The notes: generated by a model from the letters alone, not told the origin. DNA of 64,000 nucleotides from DSSM01 sp964484125 (GCA_964484125.1 CAZAEK010000005.1:62001-126000); one strand, 5' to 3'; shown: positions 26,645 to 37,513, counted from the first letter of the stretch. Made by a program: numbers and translations.

Positions 26645-27913
26645 TTGAAACAAAACAAATTTAATATAAACATTTCTTTAATATCAGACAGTAAGTACCT
26701 GTTCTTTTTTTCAGTTGTTGAAAGATCATTTTTCTTCTTATTTTTTTTAATTCTTGCAAGAAAAGTAAGTCAAAATGATTATGGGCAGATTGTCGTTATA
26801 TTAACATCGGCGAATATGTACGCATTTTTTTTTAATCTTGGATTCTCGATCTTTATTCAGAAAGAGGTTGCATCTAAAAAAGAAGATATTTTTCATTATT
26901 ATAAATATTTTTTAAATATTACATTTATCTTGTTTTTATTGTTTTTTCCATCTGGGTTGATATTTTTTTCAAATTTTTATACAGATTTTAGTTTATTCAA
27001 CTCATCTATTATACTAATTTCTTCATACTTATTTCAATTGGCTTATTTACCAATAAGTTTTCTTAATGGAAAAAAGAATTATAAAATTCAATTTAAAGTT
27101 ATTAGTATTAATAGAGCTATAGGTTTAATCTTATTGATAATACTTTTTTTCTTCGCTGAAAACGAAAATAGCTACTTTCTTATGATAATTATGATAACTA
27201 CTTTTTGTTATGTTTTTTATCTTTTATTATATATTCAAAATAGATATTCAAAAATAAAAACTGATGCTAAACCGAACATTAATTATTTCTTAATAACTTT
27301 AAAGTATATTGTACCAATTTATTTTACTTCGTTATTAAATTACTTCTACGATAAAACTGATTTACTTTTAATATCAAATATCTTAGGTTATTCAGAGGCT
27401 GGTTACTATAGTATTGCATATGGTATTGTTAAATCTTCAACAATATTTTTCAGTTTTTTATTAACAAGTTTTTATTCTGATATATCTGGTGTTGTAAATA
27501 ATGATAGTGAACTTAAAAAAATTATAGAAAAGAACATTAAATTATTACTGCCAATAGTTCTTTTACTATCTTTAATTTTATTTAGCTTTTCAGACTTAAT
27601 AATAAATATTTTTTATGGTATTAGATATGAAAATTCTATACCAGTTTTTAGAGTTTTATCCTTTTCTTTAATATTTATTGGTATAAATTACTTAGTAGGA
27701 AATATTATTAATGCTATTGGTTCCTATAAGATTAATTTTGTAAATATGCTTTTAGTACTAATATTAAACATTCTTTTAAATATTATTTTTATAAAATATT
27801 ATGGAATAATCGCAAGTGCTTTTGCCTATATTATATCTGAGTTATTCTTGTTTTTTTTAGGTATATTTTATTTAATCAGATATTTTAAAAAGTTAAATAA
27901 AGGTAATGAGTGA
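26645..27913 (+). CDS. Wzx-type flippase
   Basis: A 422-residue protein with about 12 membrane helices and the N-terminal pattern LILARKVSQNDYGQI typical of polysaccharide flippases, where DYG follows the first helix. It would move the lipid-linked unit made by the glycosyltransferases downstream. The start is TTG at 26645. Base composition is extremely AT-rich, even in the first and second codon positions. It overlaps the next gene by 8 nt and begins a seven-gene run of the same direction. Confidence 0.8.
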   Translation: MKQNKFNINISLISDSKYLFFFSVVERSFFFLFFLILARKVSQNDYGQIVVILTSANMYAFFFNLGFSIFIQKEVASKKEDIFHYYKYFLNITFILFLLFFPSGLIFFSNFYTDFSLFNSSIILISSYLFQLAYLPISFLNGKKNYKIQFKVISINRAIGLILLIILFFFAENENSYFLMIIMITTFCYVFYLLLYIQNRYSKIKTDAKPNINYFLITLKYIVPIYFTSLLNYFYDKTDLLLISNILGYSEAGYYSIAYGIVKSSTIFFSFLLTSFYSDISGVVNNDSELKKIIEKNIKLLLPIVLLLSLILFSFSDLIINIFYGIRYENSIPVFRVLSFSLIFIGINYLVGNIINAIGSYKINFVNMLLVLILNILLNIIFIKYYGIIASAFAYIISELFLFFLGIFYLIRYFKKLNKGNE

Positions 27914-28850
27914 ATTATCTATACTAATGCCAATTAAAGGATATAGTGAATACTTGAATATTGCAATTGAAAGTATTTTAAATCAAACTTACAGAAATTT
28001 TGAACTTATAATCATTGATTCTTCTAATGTTCAAGTGGCAAATTTTTTAAGAAATTATTCAGATGCAAGAATAAAATACGTGTATTTAAAAAACCTTAAT
28101 ATATCAGAAGCTTTAAATTATGGTATAGAAATTGCTGAAGGTCAACTCATAGGAAGAATGGATTCTGATGATATAGCAGTTATTAATAAATTTGAAAAAC
28201 AAATTCATTTTTTTAAGAATTCTCAATATGATTTAATAGGAACAAATTTTTATGCTATTGATTTAAATGGAAAAGTTATGGGTGAAAAAATATTACCAGA
28301 GTATCATGATTCTATTGAATATTTTATGCCGATTTATTCAACAATACTACATCCTACTATTTTAATTAAAAGAAAAACTTTGTTAGAAATAGGCAAATAT
28401 AATGTATCATATAAAGTATGTGAAGACAACGAGCTATTTTTAAGACTATTTAAAAATAATTTCAAAGCTTATAATATTCAAAAACCATTATATTATTATA
28501 GGCTTAATTCAAAAAGTGCGGAAATAACTAAAGAAATGAAACGAGTATTTATCAGTTTAAGTCTAGAATATTTAAAGTTCAAATATAGAAAAAATAGAGA
28601 AGATGATTATTACGATAAGTATTTTAGGCTTGGTTTGTTATTTTATTATAATTATAAACTCACTTATGCAAAAAGATTTTTAATGCATTGTATATCGCTC
28701 AGACCATCAAAGATTCTTGTCTTATCGAGATTTTTAATATTTATATTTTTTAACCCTAAAATATTGTTATTTATCAGGCGATATAGAATTTCTGAAAATA
28801 TTAGGTATTTATTTGTAAGATTTTGTAAAAAATATTATTCAGGAATTTAA
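27906..28850 (+). CDS. Glycosyltransferase family 2
   Basis: A 314-residue GT2 enzyme with the nucleotide-binding strand LIIIDSSN and the GRMDSDDIA segment that carries the DXD-like acidic residues. A C-terminal extension of about 100 residues rich in Tyr, Lys and Arg resembles that of membrane-associated GT2 enzymes. It overlaps the flippase by 8 nt and lies 2 nt before the next GT2. It likely adds a sugar to the lipid-linked glycan; the donor is unknown. Confidence 0.82.
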   Translation: MSELSILMPIKGYSEYLNIAIESILNQTYRNFELIIIDSSNVQVANFLRNYSDARIKYVYLKNLNISEALNYGIEIAEGQLIGRMDSDDIAVINKFEKQIHFFKNSQYDLIGTNFYAIDLNGKVMGEKILPEYHDSIEYFMPIYSTILHPTILIKRKTLLEIGKYNVSYKVCEDNELFLRLFKNNFKAYNIQKPLYYYRLNSKSAEITKEMKRVFISLSLEYLKFKYRKNREDDYYDKYFRLGLLFYYNYKLTYAKRFLMHCISLRPSKILVLSRFLIFIFFNPKILLFIRRYRISENIRYLFVRFCKKYYSGI

Positions 28851-28852
28851 AT

Positions 28853-29818
28853 ATGAAATACTTGAGTGTATTACTTCCGGTCTACAATTCTTCTAAATTT
28901 CTTAGCCAAGCTATAAATAGTGTCCTTCGTCAGACTTTCTCTGATTTTGAGTTATTGATTATTGATGACGGCTCAACTGACAACCCTGATAAAATTGTAT
29001 CTGAATTTAAAGATAAAAGGATAAAGTTTTTCAAAAAAAAACACACGGGAACGGGAGACACTTTGAACTATGGATTGAATATTGCTGAATCAGAATTGAT
29101 TGCAATTGTAAATTCAGATGATATAAATTTGCAAGAAAGATTTGAAATGCAATTTAATACTTTTGCGAAATACAGTTTCATTGATGTTGTTACATGTTGG
29201 TATGCATTATTTAAAAGTAATAGAATCTTTTACGTTTTAGATAAAAAAATGAATACGAAATTTATTAAAGATTCACTACTATTGCATAACTATATAAACC
29301 AGCCAGGAGTTATGTTTAAAAAGAAAACTATTTTAGATGCAGGCATGTATGAAAATGTACATTTTGAGGATTATGCATTATGGCTGAAATTAAGAGATAA
29401 AGCAAACTTTTATAATGTAGAAAAAATTTTAGTTTTTAAAAGAGAACATGACAATTCAACTACCAGTGTAAATTATATTAAAAATAGAGAAGCTACATAT
29501 AAACATCAAGAAAAATATTTTTATAATAAGGTTGATGATAAATTTAGAGAAAAAAATTATCTAAATTTGGGTTGGAGGGAATTTTTTTACGGCAATAAGA
29601 ATATATCGAGAAGATATTTTTGTAAAAAATATTCTAACTTTCTTAATCTCAAAATTGTAATAGCTTGTATTATTTCTTATTTACCGGAAAAATTCTTTTA
29701 TAAGGTACTAAAAGAAAATTTTATACAGAAAATTTCATATTATTTAAAATATTATTGTAAAAGTTATAGAGAATTAAGGATAGTATTCAAGAAATATATT
29801 AATGAAATTAAAGATTAA
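28853..29818 (+). CDS. Glycosyltransferase family 2
   Basis: A 321-residue GT2 enzyme with IIDDGSTDNP in the nucleotide-binding strand and VNSDDINL at the metal site. It resembles the preceding GT2 in length and plan, with a basic, aromatic-rich tail, and may be an older paralogue. The last 17 bp overlap the start of the GT9-like gene, so translation is probably coupled. Confidence 0.83.
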   Translation: MKYLSVLLPVYNSSKFLSQAINSVLRQTFSDFELLIIDDGSTDNPDKIVSEFKDKRIKFFKKKHTGTGDTLNYGLNIAESELIAIVNSDDINLQERFEMQFNTFAKYSFIDVVTCWYALFKSNRIFYVLDKKMNTKFIKDSLLLHNYINQPGVMFKKKTILDAGMYENVHFEDYALWLKLRDKANFYNVEKILVFKREHDNSTTSVNYIKNREATYKHQEKYFYNKVDDKFREKNYLNLGWREFFYGNKNISRRYFCKKYSNFLNLKIVIACIISYLPEKFFYKVLKENFIQKISYYLKYYCKSYRELRIVFKKYINEIKD

Positions 29819-30893
29819 AAAAAAAATATTTATACTAGTATTATTTTTTGATAAAATTATCATTTTATTATTAAAAAATATACTATTTTTTTTACACTAT
29901 AAGAATTCATCAAATATACTTTTTGTCAACGACGGTAAACTTGGGGATTTGATAGCTTCATCTATGATTATAGAAAATGAAATCTATTTCAAGGCTCAGT
30001 CGTTATATTTGGTTGTTAACTCGAATTACAGTTCGCTTTTTAAAAAATACAAGGGGAATTTTAATATAATTTATTTTTCGAAGAAAAAATTTAAATATTC
30101 TTTTATATACAGAATTTGTTTTATTCTTAAACTAAATTTTTTTAAATTTGAAGAAGTTTATAATATATCACCGTCAAGAGGATTTATAAACGAAGAGATA
30201 ACTTTTTTATCTGGTGCAAAGAAAATGTATTCATTGAATAAAAATAATAAATATCTTGGAAATATAACATCAATCATTGACAGATATTATCATAGGTTCT
30301 TTGACGATAATATTAATGAATATGATAAGTATAGAATTTTACTTGAAAACTTTGGAGTAAAAGAAATTAATAAAAATAATAATTTTCTATATTCTTTAAA
30401 AAAATCGAGATCGGTAAAAGAATATATACTTATCGCTCCTTTTACTTCAGAAATGAGTAAAAACTATGGAGAAAATAAATTTGTTGTTTTAATTGAATAT
30501 TTGTCATTTAATCATAAAATAATAATTACAGGTAAAGATAAAGAAATTTATAATTTTAATAAGTATATTAACAAACATAATCATAACATTGTGTTTGATA
30601 GCTCTGATATTTCTGAAATTGACAATATATTGGATAAGTGTTATTTTGTTGTAGGGAATGATTCTGCTATTATACACATTGTTTACAAATTAAGTATTCC
30701 AATGTTTGTCTTTGTCAATTCTAAATATTGGGGTAAATATTTCCCAGTAGAATATAATTATGATTATTATTATTACTATTTCAAAAATGACTCTTGTGCA
30801 AATAGTGAAAAAAATTATAACGATAAATATCATGAGAAAATAATAAATATTGCTATGCTTATTGATAAAATATCTGCAAAATATAGGAAATGA
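29802..30893 (+). CDS. Glycosyltransferase family 9-like (heptosyltransferase fold)
   Basis: A 363-residue protein. After a hydrophobic N-terminus comes the GT9 loop NDGKLGDLIASSMI, and the C-terminal donor site is read at GNDSAIIHIVYKLSIPMFVF, which matches the GNDSGPMHLA-type motif of the family. The N-terminal hydrophobic patch of about 25 residues is more than most GT9 enzymes carry and suggests membrane association. It overlaps its neighbours by 17 and 4 nt. Unlike the GT9 at 8.7 kb it lacks the Cys-rich ends. Confidence 0.72.
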   Translation: MKLKIKKKIFILVLFFDKIIILLLKNILFFLHYKNSSNILFVNDGKLGDLIASSMIIENEIYFKAQSLYLVVNSNYSSLFKKYKGNFNIIYFSKKKFKYSFIYRICFILKLNFFKFEEVYNISPSRGFINEEITFLSGAKKMYSLNKNNKYLGNITSIIDRYYHRFFDDNINEYDKYRILLENFGVKEINKNNNFLYSLKKSRSVKEYILIAPFTSEMSKNYGENKFVVLIEYLSFNHKIIITGKDKEIYNFNKYINKHNHNIVFDSSDISEIDNILDKCYFVVGNDSAIIHIVYKLSIPMFVFVNSKYWGKYFPVEYNYDYYYYYFKNDSCANSEKNYNDKYHEKIINIAMLIDKISAKYRK

Positions 30894-31957
30894 TAAATAT
30901 ACTTATTCTTACTACAGATTTTAATTATTGTTGCGGTAGATCAAACCATATATACTCTCTAATAAAATATTACAAGAGAAATAATTTCAATGTTCATTTT
31001 ATAGGAAACAGGGGAGATGCATTTGAAAGGCTACATAAAGCCGGGATAATATATCTTCAAAAAAAATATTTTTTCTCCAAACCTCTTATATTCAAAAACT
31101 TGTTTTTTTTAAAAAATTATGTTAAAAATAATAAAATTGATATAATACATTCACATCACAGAGTGCCGGCAATTATGGTATGGTTGGTTAAAAAAATATA
31201 TCGTATTAATGTTATTAATTTACAGACTGAACATAGTATATTGAAGAAAAAATATTTCTTGAATTATCATTCAGATAAAATCATTGCAGTGAATGATGTT
31301 GTAAAAGAAAATTTAAAAATAAAGTTCGGCTTGAATGATAATTTAATCGTTAAAATACCAAACTTCATTGACATCGAAGAGTATAATATAAACAATAAAA
31401 ATAAGGCAAATGATAAATTTACTATATTAGCTGCAGGTAGATTAGTAAAGGAAAAAAATTTTGAACTTCTTATAAGAGCTGTAAGTTTTCTAATCGAAAA
31501 AAATAATGTTAAGCTAATAATTGTCGGAGAAGGTAAAGAATATAAAAGATTGAAAGAATTAGCGGAGAAACTAGAAATTAATTTTGAGTTACCAGGGGTT
31601 ACAAAAGATATTTCAACTTTCCTGAATATAGCCGACTTATGTGTTTTACCTTCGAAAAAGGAATCACTGTCAACTTTCATGTTGGAGGCAGGATTATTTA
31701 AAAAAGTATTTATTGGGTCGGATATAAAAGGCATAAATGATATTATTGAAAATCGCGAAAATGGGTTACTTTTTAAAGTAAATAGCAGCGAGGATTTGAA
31801 ACAAAAGATTGATTATGTTTTAAAGAACAGGAAACAATGTGTTATTTATGGACATAACTTGTATAAAATAGTTATTGAGAATTATAATTTAGATACAATC
31901 GGTCTTGAAATTATAGAACTATGCAAAAAACTTATTAATGATCCTAAAAATCAATAA
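30890..31957 (+). CDS. Glycosyltransferase family 4
   Basis: A 355-residue GT-B enzyme with IIHSHHRVPAIMVW in the acceptor half and AAGRLVKEKNFELLI and LPSKKESLSTFMLEAG in the donor half; in the latter the Glu pair of the EX7E motif is kept. It overlaps the previous gene by 4 nt and the next by 20 nt. It is probably a cytoplasmic enzyme extending the lipid-linked glycan. Confidence 0.83.
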   Translation: MINILILTTDFNYCCGRSNHIYSLIKYYKRNNFNVHFIGNRGDAFERLHKAGIIYLQKKYFFSKPLIFKNLFFLKNYVKNNKIDIIHSHHRVPAIMVWLVKKIYRINVINLQTEHSILKKKYFLNYHSDKIIAVNDVVKENLKIKFGLNDNLIVKIPNFIDIEEYNINNKNKANDKFTILAAGRLVKEKNFELLIRAVSFLIEKNNVKLIIVGEGKEYKRLKELAEKLEINFELPGVTKDISTFLNIADLCVLPSKKESLSTFMLEAGLFKKVFIGSDIKGINDIIENRENGLLFKVNSSEDLKQKIDYVLKNRKQCVIYGHNLYKIVIENYNLDTIGLEIIELCKKLINDPKNQ

Positions 31958-32657
31958 TATTAGTATAAACGAAATAATTTCTATTGTTGATTTTACTATA
32001 AAAAATAAAAAGAAAATTAAAATATTTTATATTAATCAAAATGTTTTTGATCTATCTTTTAAAAACAATAAATTATTAGAAATTTTTAATAACGGCTATT
32101 TAATCCCGGACGGGATTGCTTTTTTCACCGCTTTAAAGTTAAAAAATTTAACATCGAAAATTTATAGGCATATATCAACAAATATTTGGGAAGCTATTAT
32201 TAAACATGCAATTGAGAAAAATTATTCTACTTTTTTCTTTGGCGGACACGCACAAGTTAAAAAATTAAAGATTCTTAGAGAACGATTTAAAGGTTTACTC
32301 ATTAACGGAGTAATAAATGGATATAATATTGATATTAAAGATGCTGTTGATTTAATTAATAAGTTTGATACTGATATTTTGTTTGTTGGTTTAGGTACTC
32401 CAATTCAGGAATATTTTATATCAAATTATTCAGAAAGTTTAAATGTAAAAGTGATAATAGCTGTCGGCAGTGCAATTGACTTTTTTACAAATTATACTAA
32501 AAGAGCCCCTCTCTGGATGCAGAAAATCGGACTTGAATGGTTTTTCAGATTATTAATTGAGCCACGCAGATTATGGAAAAGATACCTCATCGGAATTCCC
32601 GTTTTTGTGTTTAAAATTTTGTTTCTAAAGGTTAAATTGACACTAAAGAAGGAGTAA
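31938..32657 (+). CDS. WecG/TagA/CpsF-family glycosyltransferase (GT26)
   Basis: A 239-residue GT26 enzyme with the family blocks NGYLIPDGIAFFTAL, FVGLGTPIQEYFI, and VGSAIDFFTNYTKRAPLWM followed by the C-terminal basic stretch (EPRRLWKRYLIG) that docks to the membrane. GT26 enzymes add the second sugar (often N-acetylmannosamine or its uronate) to an undecaprenyl-PP-linked first sugar. The first-step phosphoglycosyltransferase is not in this window. It lies 1 nt before the giant C25 peptidase gene. Confidence 0.85.
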   Translation: MILKINNISINEIISIVDFTIKNKKKIKIFYINQNVFDLSFKNNKLLEIFNNGYLIPDGIAFFTALKLKNLTSKIYRHISTNIWEAIIKHAIEKNYSTFFFGGHAQVKKLKILRERFKGLLINGVINGYNIDIKDAVDLINKFDTDILFVGLGTPIQEYFISNYSESLNVKVIIAVGSAIDFFTNYTKRAPLWMQKIGLEWFFRLLIEPRRLWKRYLIGIPVFVFKILFLKVKLTLKKE

Positions 32658-32658
32658 A

Positions 32659-35600
32659 ATGAAAAAAATAATTTTTGTTCTTCTGTTTGTTATTTTTGTT
32701 CCGAAATTAATATGGGGTCAGGGTTTTAATTGGATTACTCCAAACAAAGATTATCTGAAATTGTATGTAATTAAAGATGGAATTAACCGTATTACAAAGC
32801 AGGATTTTACAAATACAGGAATTAATACTACAGGAATTGATCCGAGAACAGTAAAAGTTTTATATAAAGGAAATCAGATTCCAATTTACTTTTATGGGGA
32901 GCAGGATGGTATTTTTGATGAAACGGATTATTTTGATTTTTATGGGCTAAGAAATTACGGCGGTTTGACGAATGTCTATAAAGAATCCGGAACTTCTCTT
33001 GTTGTTGATTACGTAGTTAACGAATATTATAATCTCTATTCAGATACGAATATTTACTGGGTTGATTGGGGTGGCAGTTATGGTTTAAGATTTACAGATT
33101 ATTCTTTTCAGTCTTTAATAAATTATCCAAAGAATTATTTTCTGAAAGATATACATTTCGAAAAAGATTTATTTTATTTCCTCGGTGAAAAACGTAATCA
33201 GTTTGATTACAGGAATTTCAATAATGAAAGAGTTACCGGAGAGGGATGGTTTTGGCGGGAGTTTCAAAGAGGGAATTCTTTAAATGATACTTTCTCGTCA
33301 CCGGGGCTTGTTCAGGGAACCGGGGATTGCTTATTGAAAATTGTTGCTTATCCTAATTCTTATACAGATTCTATACAAAACGAACACAGACTGATAATAA
33401 GAATTAATGGAAATATAATTGATACTGTTGAAAGAAATGATTACTCGAGGATTGATACAACTATAAACTTTTCAGCATCATTACTGAATGTATCAGGTGT
33501 TAATCAGATTACATTCACTTATTCAGGTGCCGGAAGTTATACAGGAAGATTAAATTTTGATAATTTTAAAATTCTTTATCCAAAGAAAACTGAAACATCT
33601 GATGGGTTTTTATCTTTTGAACCTGATGCACTTGATACTGTTACATATAAATTTAAAGTTCAGGGTATTAACAACATACAGTCAATAAGTTTATATGATG
33701 TGAAAAACAATCTGAGAATAACCGGTTTTACTAATTCAAATGATACACTTTACTTCTCAGGTAAAAGAAACGGCAAATTCGAAATATCGTCAGGTGTAAT
33801 TACTCAAAAACCTTTTAAAATTAAAAAGAGAAGCGTTCCAAATCTCGTTACAAATACAACCGGAGCAGATTATATTATTGTTTATAATAAAATATTTGAA
33901 AATCAGGCAGAACAATTAAGACAGCACAGAACTTCGGCAAATAATTTCAGAACATTCAAAGCTGAAATTGAAGACATTTATGATATATTTAATTACGGCA
34001 TAGAAAACCCTGTAGCAGTAAGAAACTTTACCAAAAATGCTTATGGTAACTGGAGTGCTCCTAAGTTCAGATTCTTATTGCTTTTCGGAAGAGGTTCTCT
34101 TGACCCAAAGAAAAACATGGAGTCCTCTGTATATTACAATAACTTAGTGCCTGTATATGGCAATCCAGCAACCGATGGATATTTCGCAAATTTTAATATT
34201 GGCAGTTATGTTTATTTCCCTCAGGTCTCAGTAGGCAGAATTCCGGCATATAACACGACCGAAGCTCAGAATATTGTAAATAAAATTATTTCAAATGATA
34301 ATCAGTTACCGGAGAGATGGATTAAAAACTTTATTTTCATTACCGGAGGACAAAACAGCAGCGAGCAGATAACGTTCGCAAATCAATCAAACTCAATAAT
34401 AAATTCTTATATTTCCCCTAATCCTGTATCAGGCATTTCAGTGAAGATATATAGAAATGATTCAACAGGTGGAGTAACCTATAATTATCAGGATTCTATA
34501 ATCCGGTCAATAAATAACGGAAGTACAATAGTCAATTACATTGGACATGCTGCAACAAATGTTTGGGATAACGGTCTTGAAGACCCTACAATTTTATCTA
34601 ACAATCAAAAGCTACCGATTGTATTCAGTATGACTTGTTTTACAGGGAAAAATGCTGAGACAAATGAAAGAAGCTTTGGTGAAAAATTTTATTACAATTC
34701 AAACAAAGGAGCAATTGGGTTTATTGGTACAACAGGGTGGAGTTTTTCCGGCTCGGGAAATACTTATAATACTTACCTGTTTCAGGGATTCGCAAATGAT
34801 TCAGTCAGATTTATCGGTGATTTATTAAAATATGCTTCTGGAAAACTGAAAGGTGATTCGCTAATATTTGCTTCGAAAAACACTATAAACTGTTATAATC
34901 TTATTGGTGATCCTGCTTCAAAATTACTTTTTCCGAAACATCCTGAATTTGATATCCAACTTAGTGATTACTGGATTTCAAATCCATTTCCAACTCTTCG
35001 TGAAACAATTGTTTTAAAATCTTTCGGTAAAAATATCGGAACTTATGCTGATTCCTGTAAAATAAGGTATGAACTCTTTAAAAATAATCTTAAGATTTCT
35101 CAATATGACACTGTAATAAAAAACTTTAAATTTACTGATACTACTTTTTATAAGTTTTCCCTTGATTCAGCAGGCAGTTATTCTGTTAAAATTTCAATGG
35201 ATCCTGATAACTGGTATCCTCTTGATGAAGATTTGAATAATTCAGTTACAATCAATCTTTCTTTGAAAAACATTTCGTTTGTACCTGTAAAACCTGTGAA
35301 TGATGAGGTTGTTTTCTCAGACAGTATTGAATTTTCCGGATTAAATCCCAATGTTGATTTCAAAAAAAATAATGTCAAAGTGATTTTAAGCATTGATACT
35401 ACTTTACAGTTTAATTCTCCATTGAATCAGATTTTCTTTAAAAATGTAACAGAAGGAGTAATAACAAAATTTAAGGTTAAGAAAAATATTCCGACTAATA
35501 AAATTCTGTTCTGGAGAATGAATTCAGTAATAAATAATACTGATTCATCAGGTTGGTCTGAAACAAGAAGGGTTGTAAGCGGAAATATTACAGGAGATTT

Positions 35601-37497
35601 TTCTGCTGATTCCCTGATAAAGGTTTCAAGATTTTTACCTTCTCAGTTTGCAGGCGGAGATCTGTTCAATACTTCGTTTGATATAGAAGGGTTCAAATTA
35701 AAAAAATCTGTTGGCAATCTTGTTGCTCAGTCATGGGGAGGTGAATTTTTCAATGCAACATATTTCACAATAAATGAAATACAGGTATTCTTAATAGACT
35801 CGGCTTCTTACGGCGGGATAAATATTGCTAAAGTCAGAAAACTTGACGGAGTATTAAGTGAAGTTAAACATATTCATTTTTCTTCAACTCTTTCAAATGA
35901 TTCTCTTGTGAATTACCTTAACAGTGTTGATACAAATTATATTCTGATGTTTGTAAAATCTATTGCAACTCCGAATACAGTAAATATAAATCAAACAGCA
36001 AAAAACCGTTTGAAACAGCTTGGAAGTATATATGCTGATTCCTTAAATCTGCAAAATATTTCAAGATGGAGTTTTATAAGTTACAGATCTATTCCAAATC
36101 CTGTAGTTGCAGAGGGTTTCCTGCGATTTGATTATACACCTGTTACTGTTACTATGCAACCTGAGTTTATGAGCACATCTGCTAATATTTCTTACATTCT
36201 CGCTCCGGGAAATAAATGGTCAAACTTTGTTATAGATTATTCTTTAAACCAAAACACGAATATATTAACTGATTTTTATGGCATCAGATCTGATAATCAA
36301 ACTGTTAAATTCCTTTCCAATTATCCGGGAAATAGTTATTCTTTCGATACATTGAATTCTTTGATTTATCCAGGTATCAAAGTGAATGTTAAGCTTAGTA
36401 TAGATACGTCTTTTAAATTAAATTCAGTGCCAAACCCTTATTTATCGCCTGTATTAAAAAGTATATCATATAATTACAGACCTCCTGCAGAATTATGTCC
36501 TGATAATAATCTTTTTATCACGAATGATTCTGTATATCAGGAGGGTGATACTGTTGGAGCTTCAGTAAAAGTTGTAAATGCCGGATATTCAGAAGCTGTA
36601 ATTTTAATTAATAAATGGTCAGCTTCAACGCCGCAGGGTTTAAAGGTTCTGAAAACTGATACAGTGATTTCTAACCTGAAAATTGATAGTTCAATATTTA
36701 TATCTGCAAACCTTCCGACTATTGGTCTGAAAAGAGCGAATTCAAAAAAAGATACTGTAAATTTGTATTATGAATGCACTATTAAAGGTGCAAATGAGTT
36801 TTATATATATAATAATACTGTGTTGAAGAAAATTGTTGTAGAAGGAGATTCAGTTAAGCCGGAAATGGATATTACTTTTGACGGAACAAAGGTAGTTTCA
36901 GGTGATAATATATCGAGCAAACCGGATATTTTAATTAAGTTTTATGATAACAGTTTAGTTTTTATCAAAGATACTTCCAACATTAAAATAAAGCTGAACG
37001 ATAAATATGTACCTTATTACATTGGTTCTGTGAAAAATCCTGATTTGACAATAAGTTTTCCGGATAATAATTATCTTCAGGCAATTGTAAATTATACTCC
37101 GAAACTTGAAGAGAAAGACCATAAATTTGAATTTATTTCTTCCGATGCCGCAGGCAACAGAGCAGATACTGTAAAGTATTTTCTTAGTGTAAGCAGTGTA
37201 TTTAGTGTATATGAAGTCTTTAACTATCCTAATCCTATGAGAGATTTCACAAAATTCACTTTCAAAATATCAGGAAGTGAAAGACCTGAAAAATGCAAAA
37301 TAAAAATATATACTGTTGCAGGCAGGTTGATAAAAACAATAGAGACTTTTCCTTTTATAGGATTTAACAGTATAGATTGGGATGGAAGAGATGAAGATGG
37401 TGATAATATTGCCAATGGAGTATATTTATATAAAATAATTATAGAGCAGGCAGGGAAAACAGAAACCCAGCTTCAAAAACTGGTAGTTTTAAAATGA
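32659..37497 (+). CDS. C25-family (gingipain-like) peptidase, putative T9SS sortase PorU2
   Basis: A 1612-residue secreted protein: signal peptide (1-20), an N-terminal beta domain of about 370 residues, a caspase-like C25 domain with catalytic H630 (NYIGHAATN) and C660 (SMTCFTGK), several Ig-like and beta domains, and a C-terminal sorting domain (YPNPMRDFTKF onward, ending in KLVVLK). PorU is the C25 enzyme that cleaves sorting tails from T9SS cargo; this protein keeps the catalytic pair but is longer and carries its own tail. It is probably a surface peptidase or alternative sortase. It lies 1 nt after the GT26 gene. Confidence 0.83.
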   Translation: MKKIIFVLLFVIFVPKLIWGQGFNWITPNKDYLKLYVIKDGINRITKQDFTNTGINTTGIDPRTVKVLYKGNQIPIYFYGEQDGIFDETDYFDFYGLRNYGGLTNVYKESGTSLVVDYVVNEYYNLYSDTNIYWVDWGGSYGLRFTDYSFQSLINYPKNYFLKDIHFEKDLFYFLGEKRNQFDYRNFNNERVTGEGWFWREFQRGNSLNDTFSSPGLVQGTGDCLLKIVAYPNSYTDSIQNEHRLIIRINGNIIDTVERNDYSRIDTTINFSASLLNVSGVNQITFTYSGAGSYTGRLNFDNFKILYPKKTETSDGFLSFEPDALDTVTYKFKVQGINNIQSISLYDVKNNLRITGFTNSNDTLYFSGKRNGKFEISSGVITQKPFKIKKRSVPNLVTNTTGADYIIVYNKIFENQAEQLRQHRTSANNFRTFKAEIEDIYDIFNYGIENPVAVRNFTKNAYGNWSAPKFRFLLLFGRGSLDPKKNMESSVYYNNLVPVYGNPATDGYFANFNIGSYVYFPQVSVGRIPAYNTTEAQNIVNKIISNDNQLPERWIKNFIFITGGQNSSEQITFANQSNSIINSYISPNPVSGISVKIYRNDSTGGVTYNYQDSIIRSINNGSTIVNYIGHAATNVWDNGLEDPTILSNNQKLPIVFSMTCFTGKNAETNERSFGEKFYYNSNKGAIGFIGTTGWSFSGSGNTYNTYLFQGFANDSVRFIGDLLKYASGKLKGDSLIFASKNTINCYNLIGDPASKLLFPKHPEFDIQLSDYWISNPFPTLRETIVLKSFGKNIGTYADSCKIRYELFKNNLKISQYDTVIKNFKFTDTTFYKFSLDSAGSYSVKISMDPDNWYPLDEDLNNSVTINLSLKNISFVPVKPVNDEVVFSDSIEFSGLNPNVDFKKNNVKVILSIDTTLQFNSPLNQIFFKNVTEGVITKFKVKKNIPTNKILFWRMNSVINNTDSSGWSETRRVVSGNITGDFSADSLIKVSRFLPSQFAGGDLFNTSFDIEGFKLKKSVGNLVAQSWGGEFFNATYFTINEIQVFLIDSASYGGINIAKVRKLDGVLSEVKHIHFSSTLSNDSLVNYLNSVDTNYILMFVKSIATPNTVNINQTAKNRLKQLGSIYADSLNLQNISRWSFISYRSIPNPVVAEGFLRFDYTPVTVTMQPEFMSTSANISYILAPGNKWSNFVIDYSLNQNTNILTDFYGIRSDNQTVKFLSNYPGNSYSFDTLNSLIYPGIKVNVKLSIDTSFKLNSVPNPYLSPVLKSISYNYRPPAELCPDNNLFITNDSVYQEGDTVGASVKVVNAGYSEAVILINKWSASTPQGLKVLKTDTVISNLKIDSSIFISANLPTIGLKRANSKKDTVNLYYECTIKGANEFYIYNNTVLKKIVVEGDSVKPEMDITFDGTKVVSGDNISSKPDILIKFYDNSLVFIKDTSNIKIKLNDKYVPYYIGSVKNPDLTISFPDNNYLQAIVNYTPKLEEKDHKFEFISSDAAGNRADTVKYFLSVSSVFSVYEVFNYPNPMRDFTKFTFKISGSERPEKCKIKIYTVAGRLIKTIETFPFIGFNSIDWDGRDEDGDNIANGVYLYKIIIEQAGKTETQLQKLVVLK

Positions 37498-37513
37498 TTA
37501 TTTAACTTGAATT

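Noticed and set aside
31267..31734. Minus-strand frame of 155 codons inside the GT4 gene
   Set aside because: It lies wholly antisense to a well-supported glycosyltransferase and has the composition of a shadow frame.
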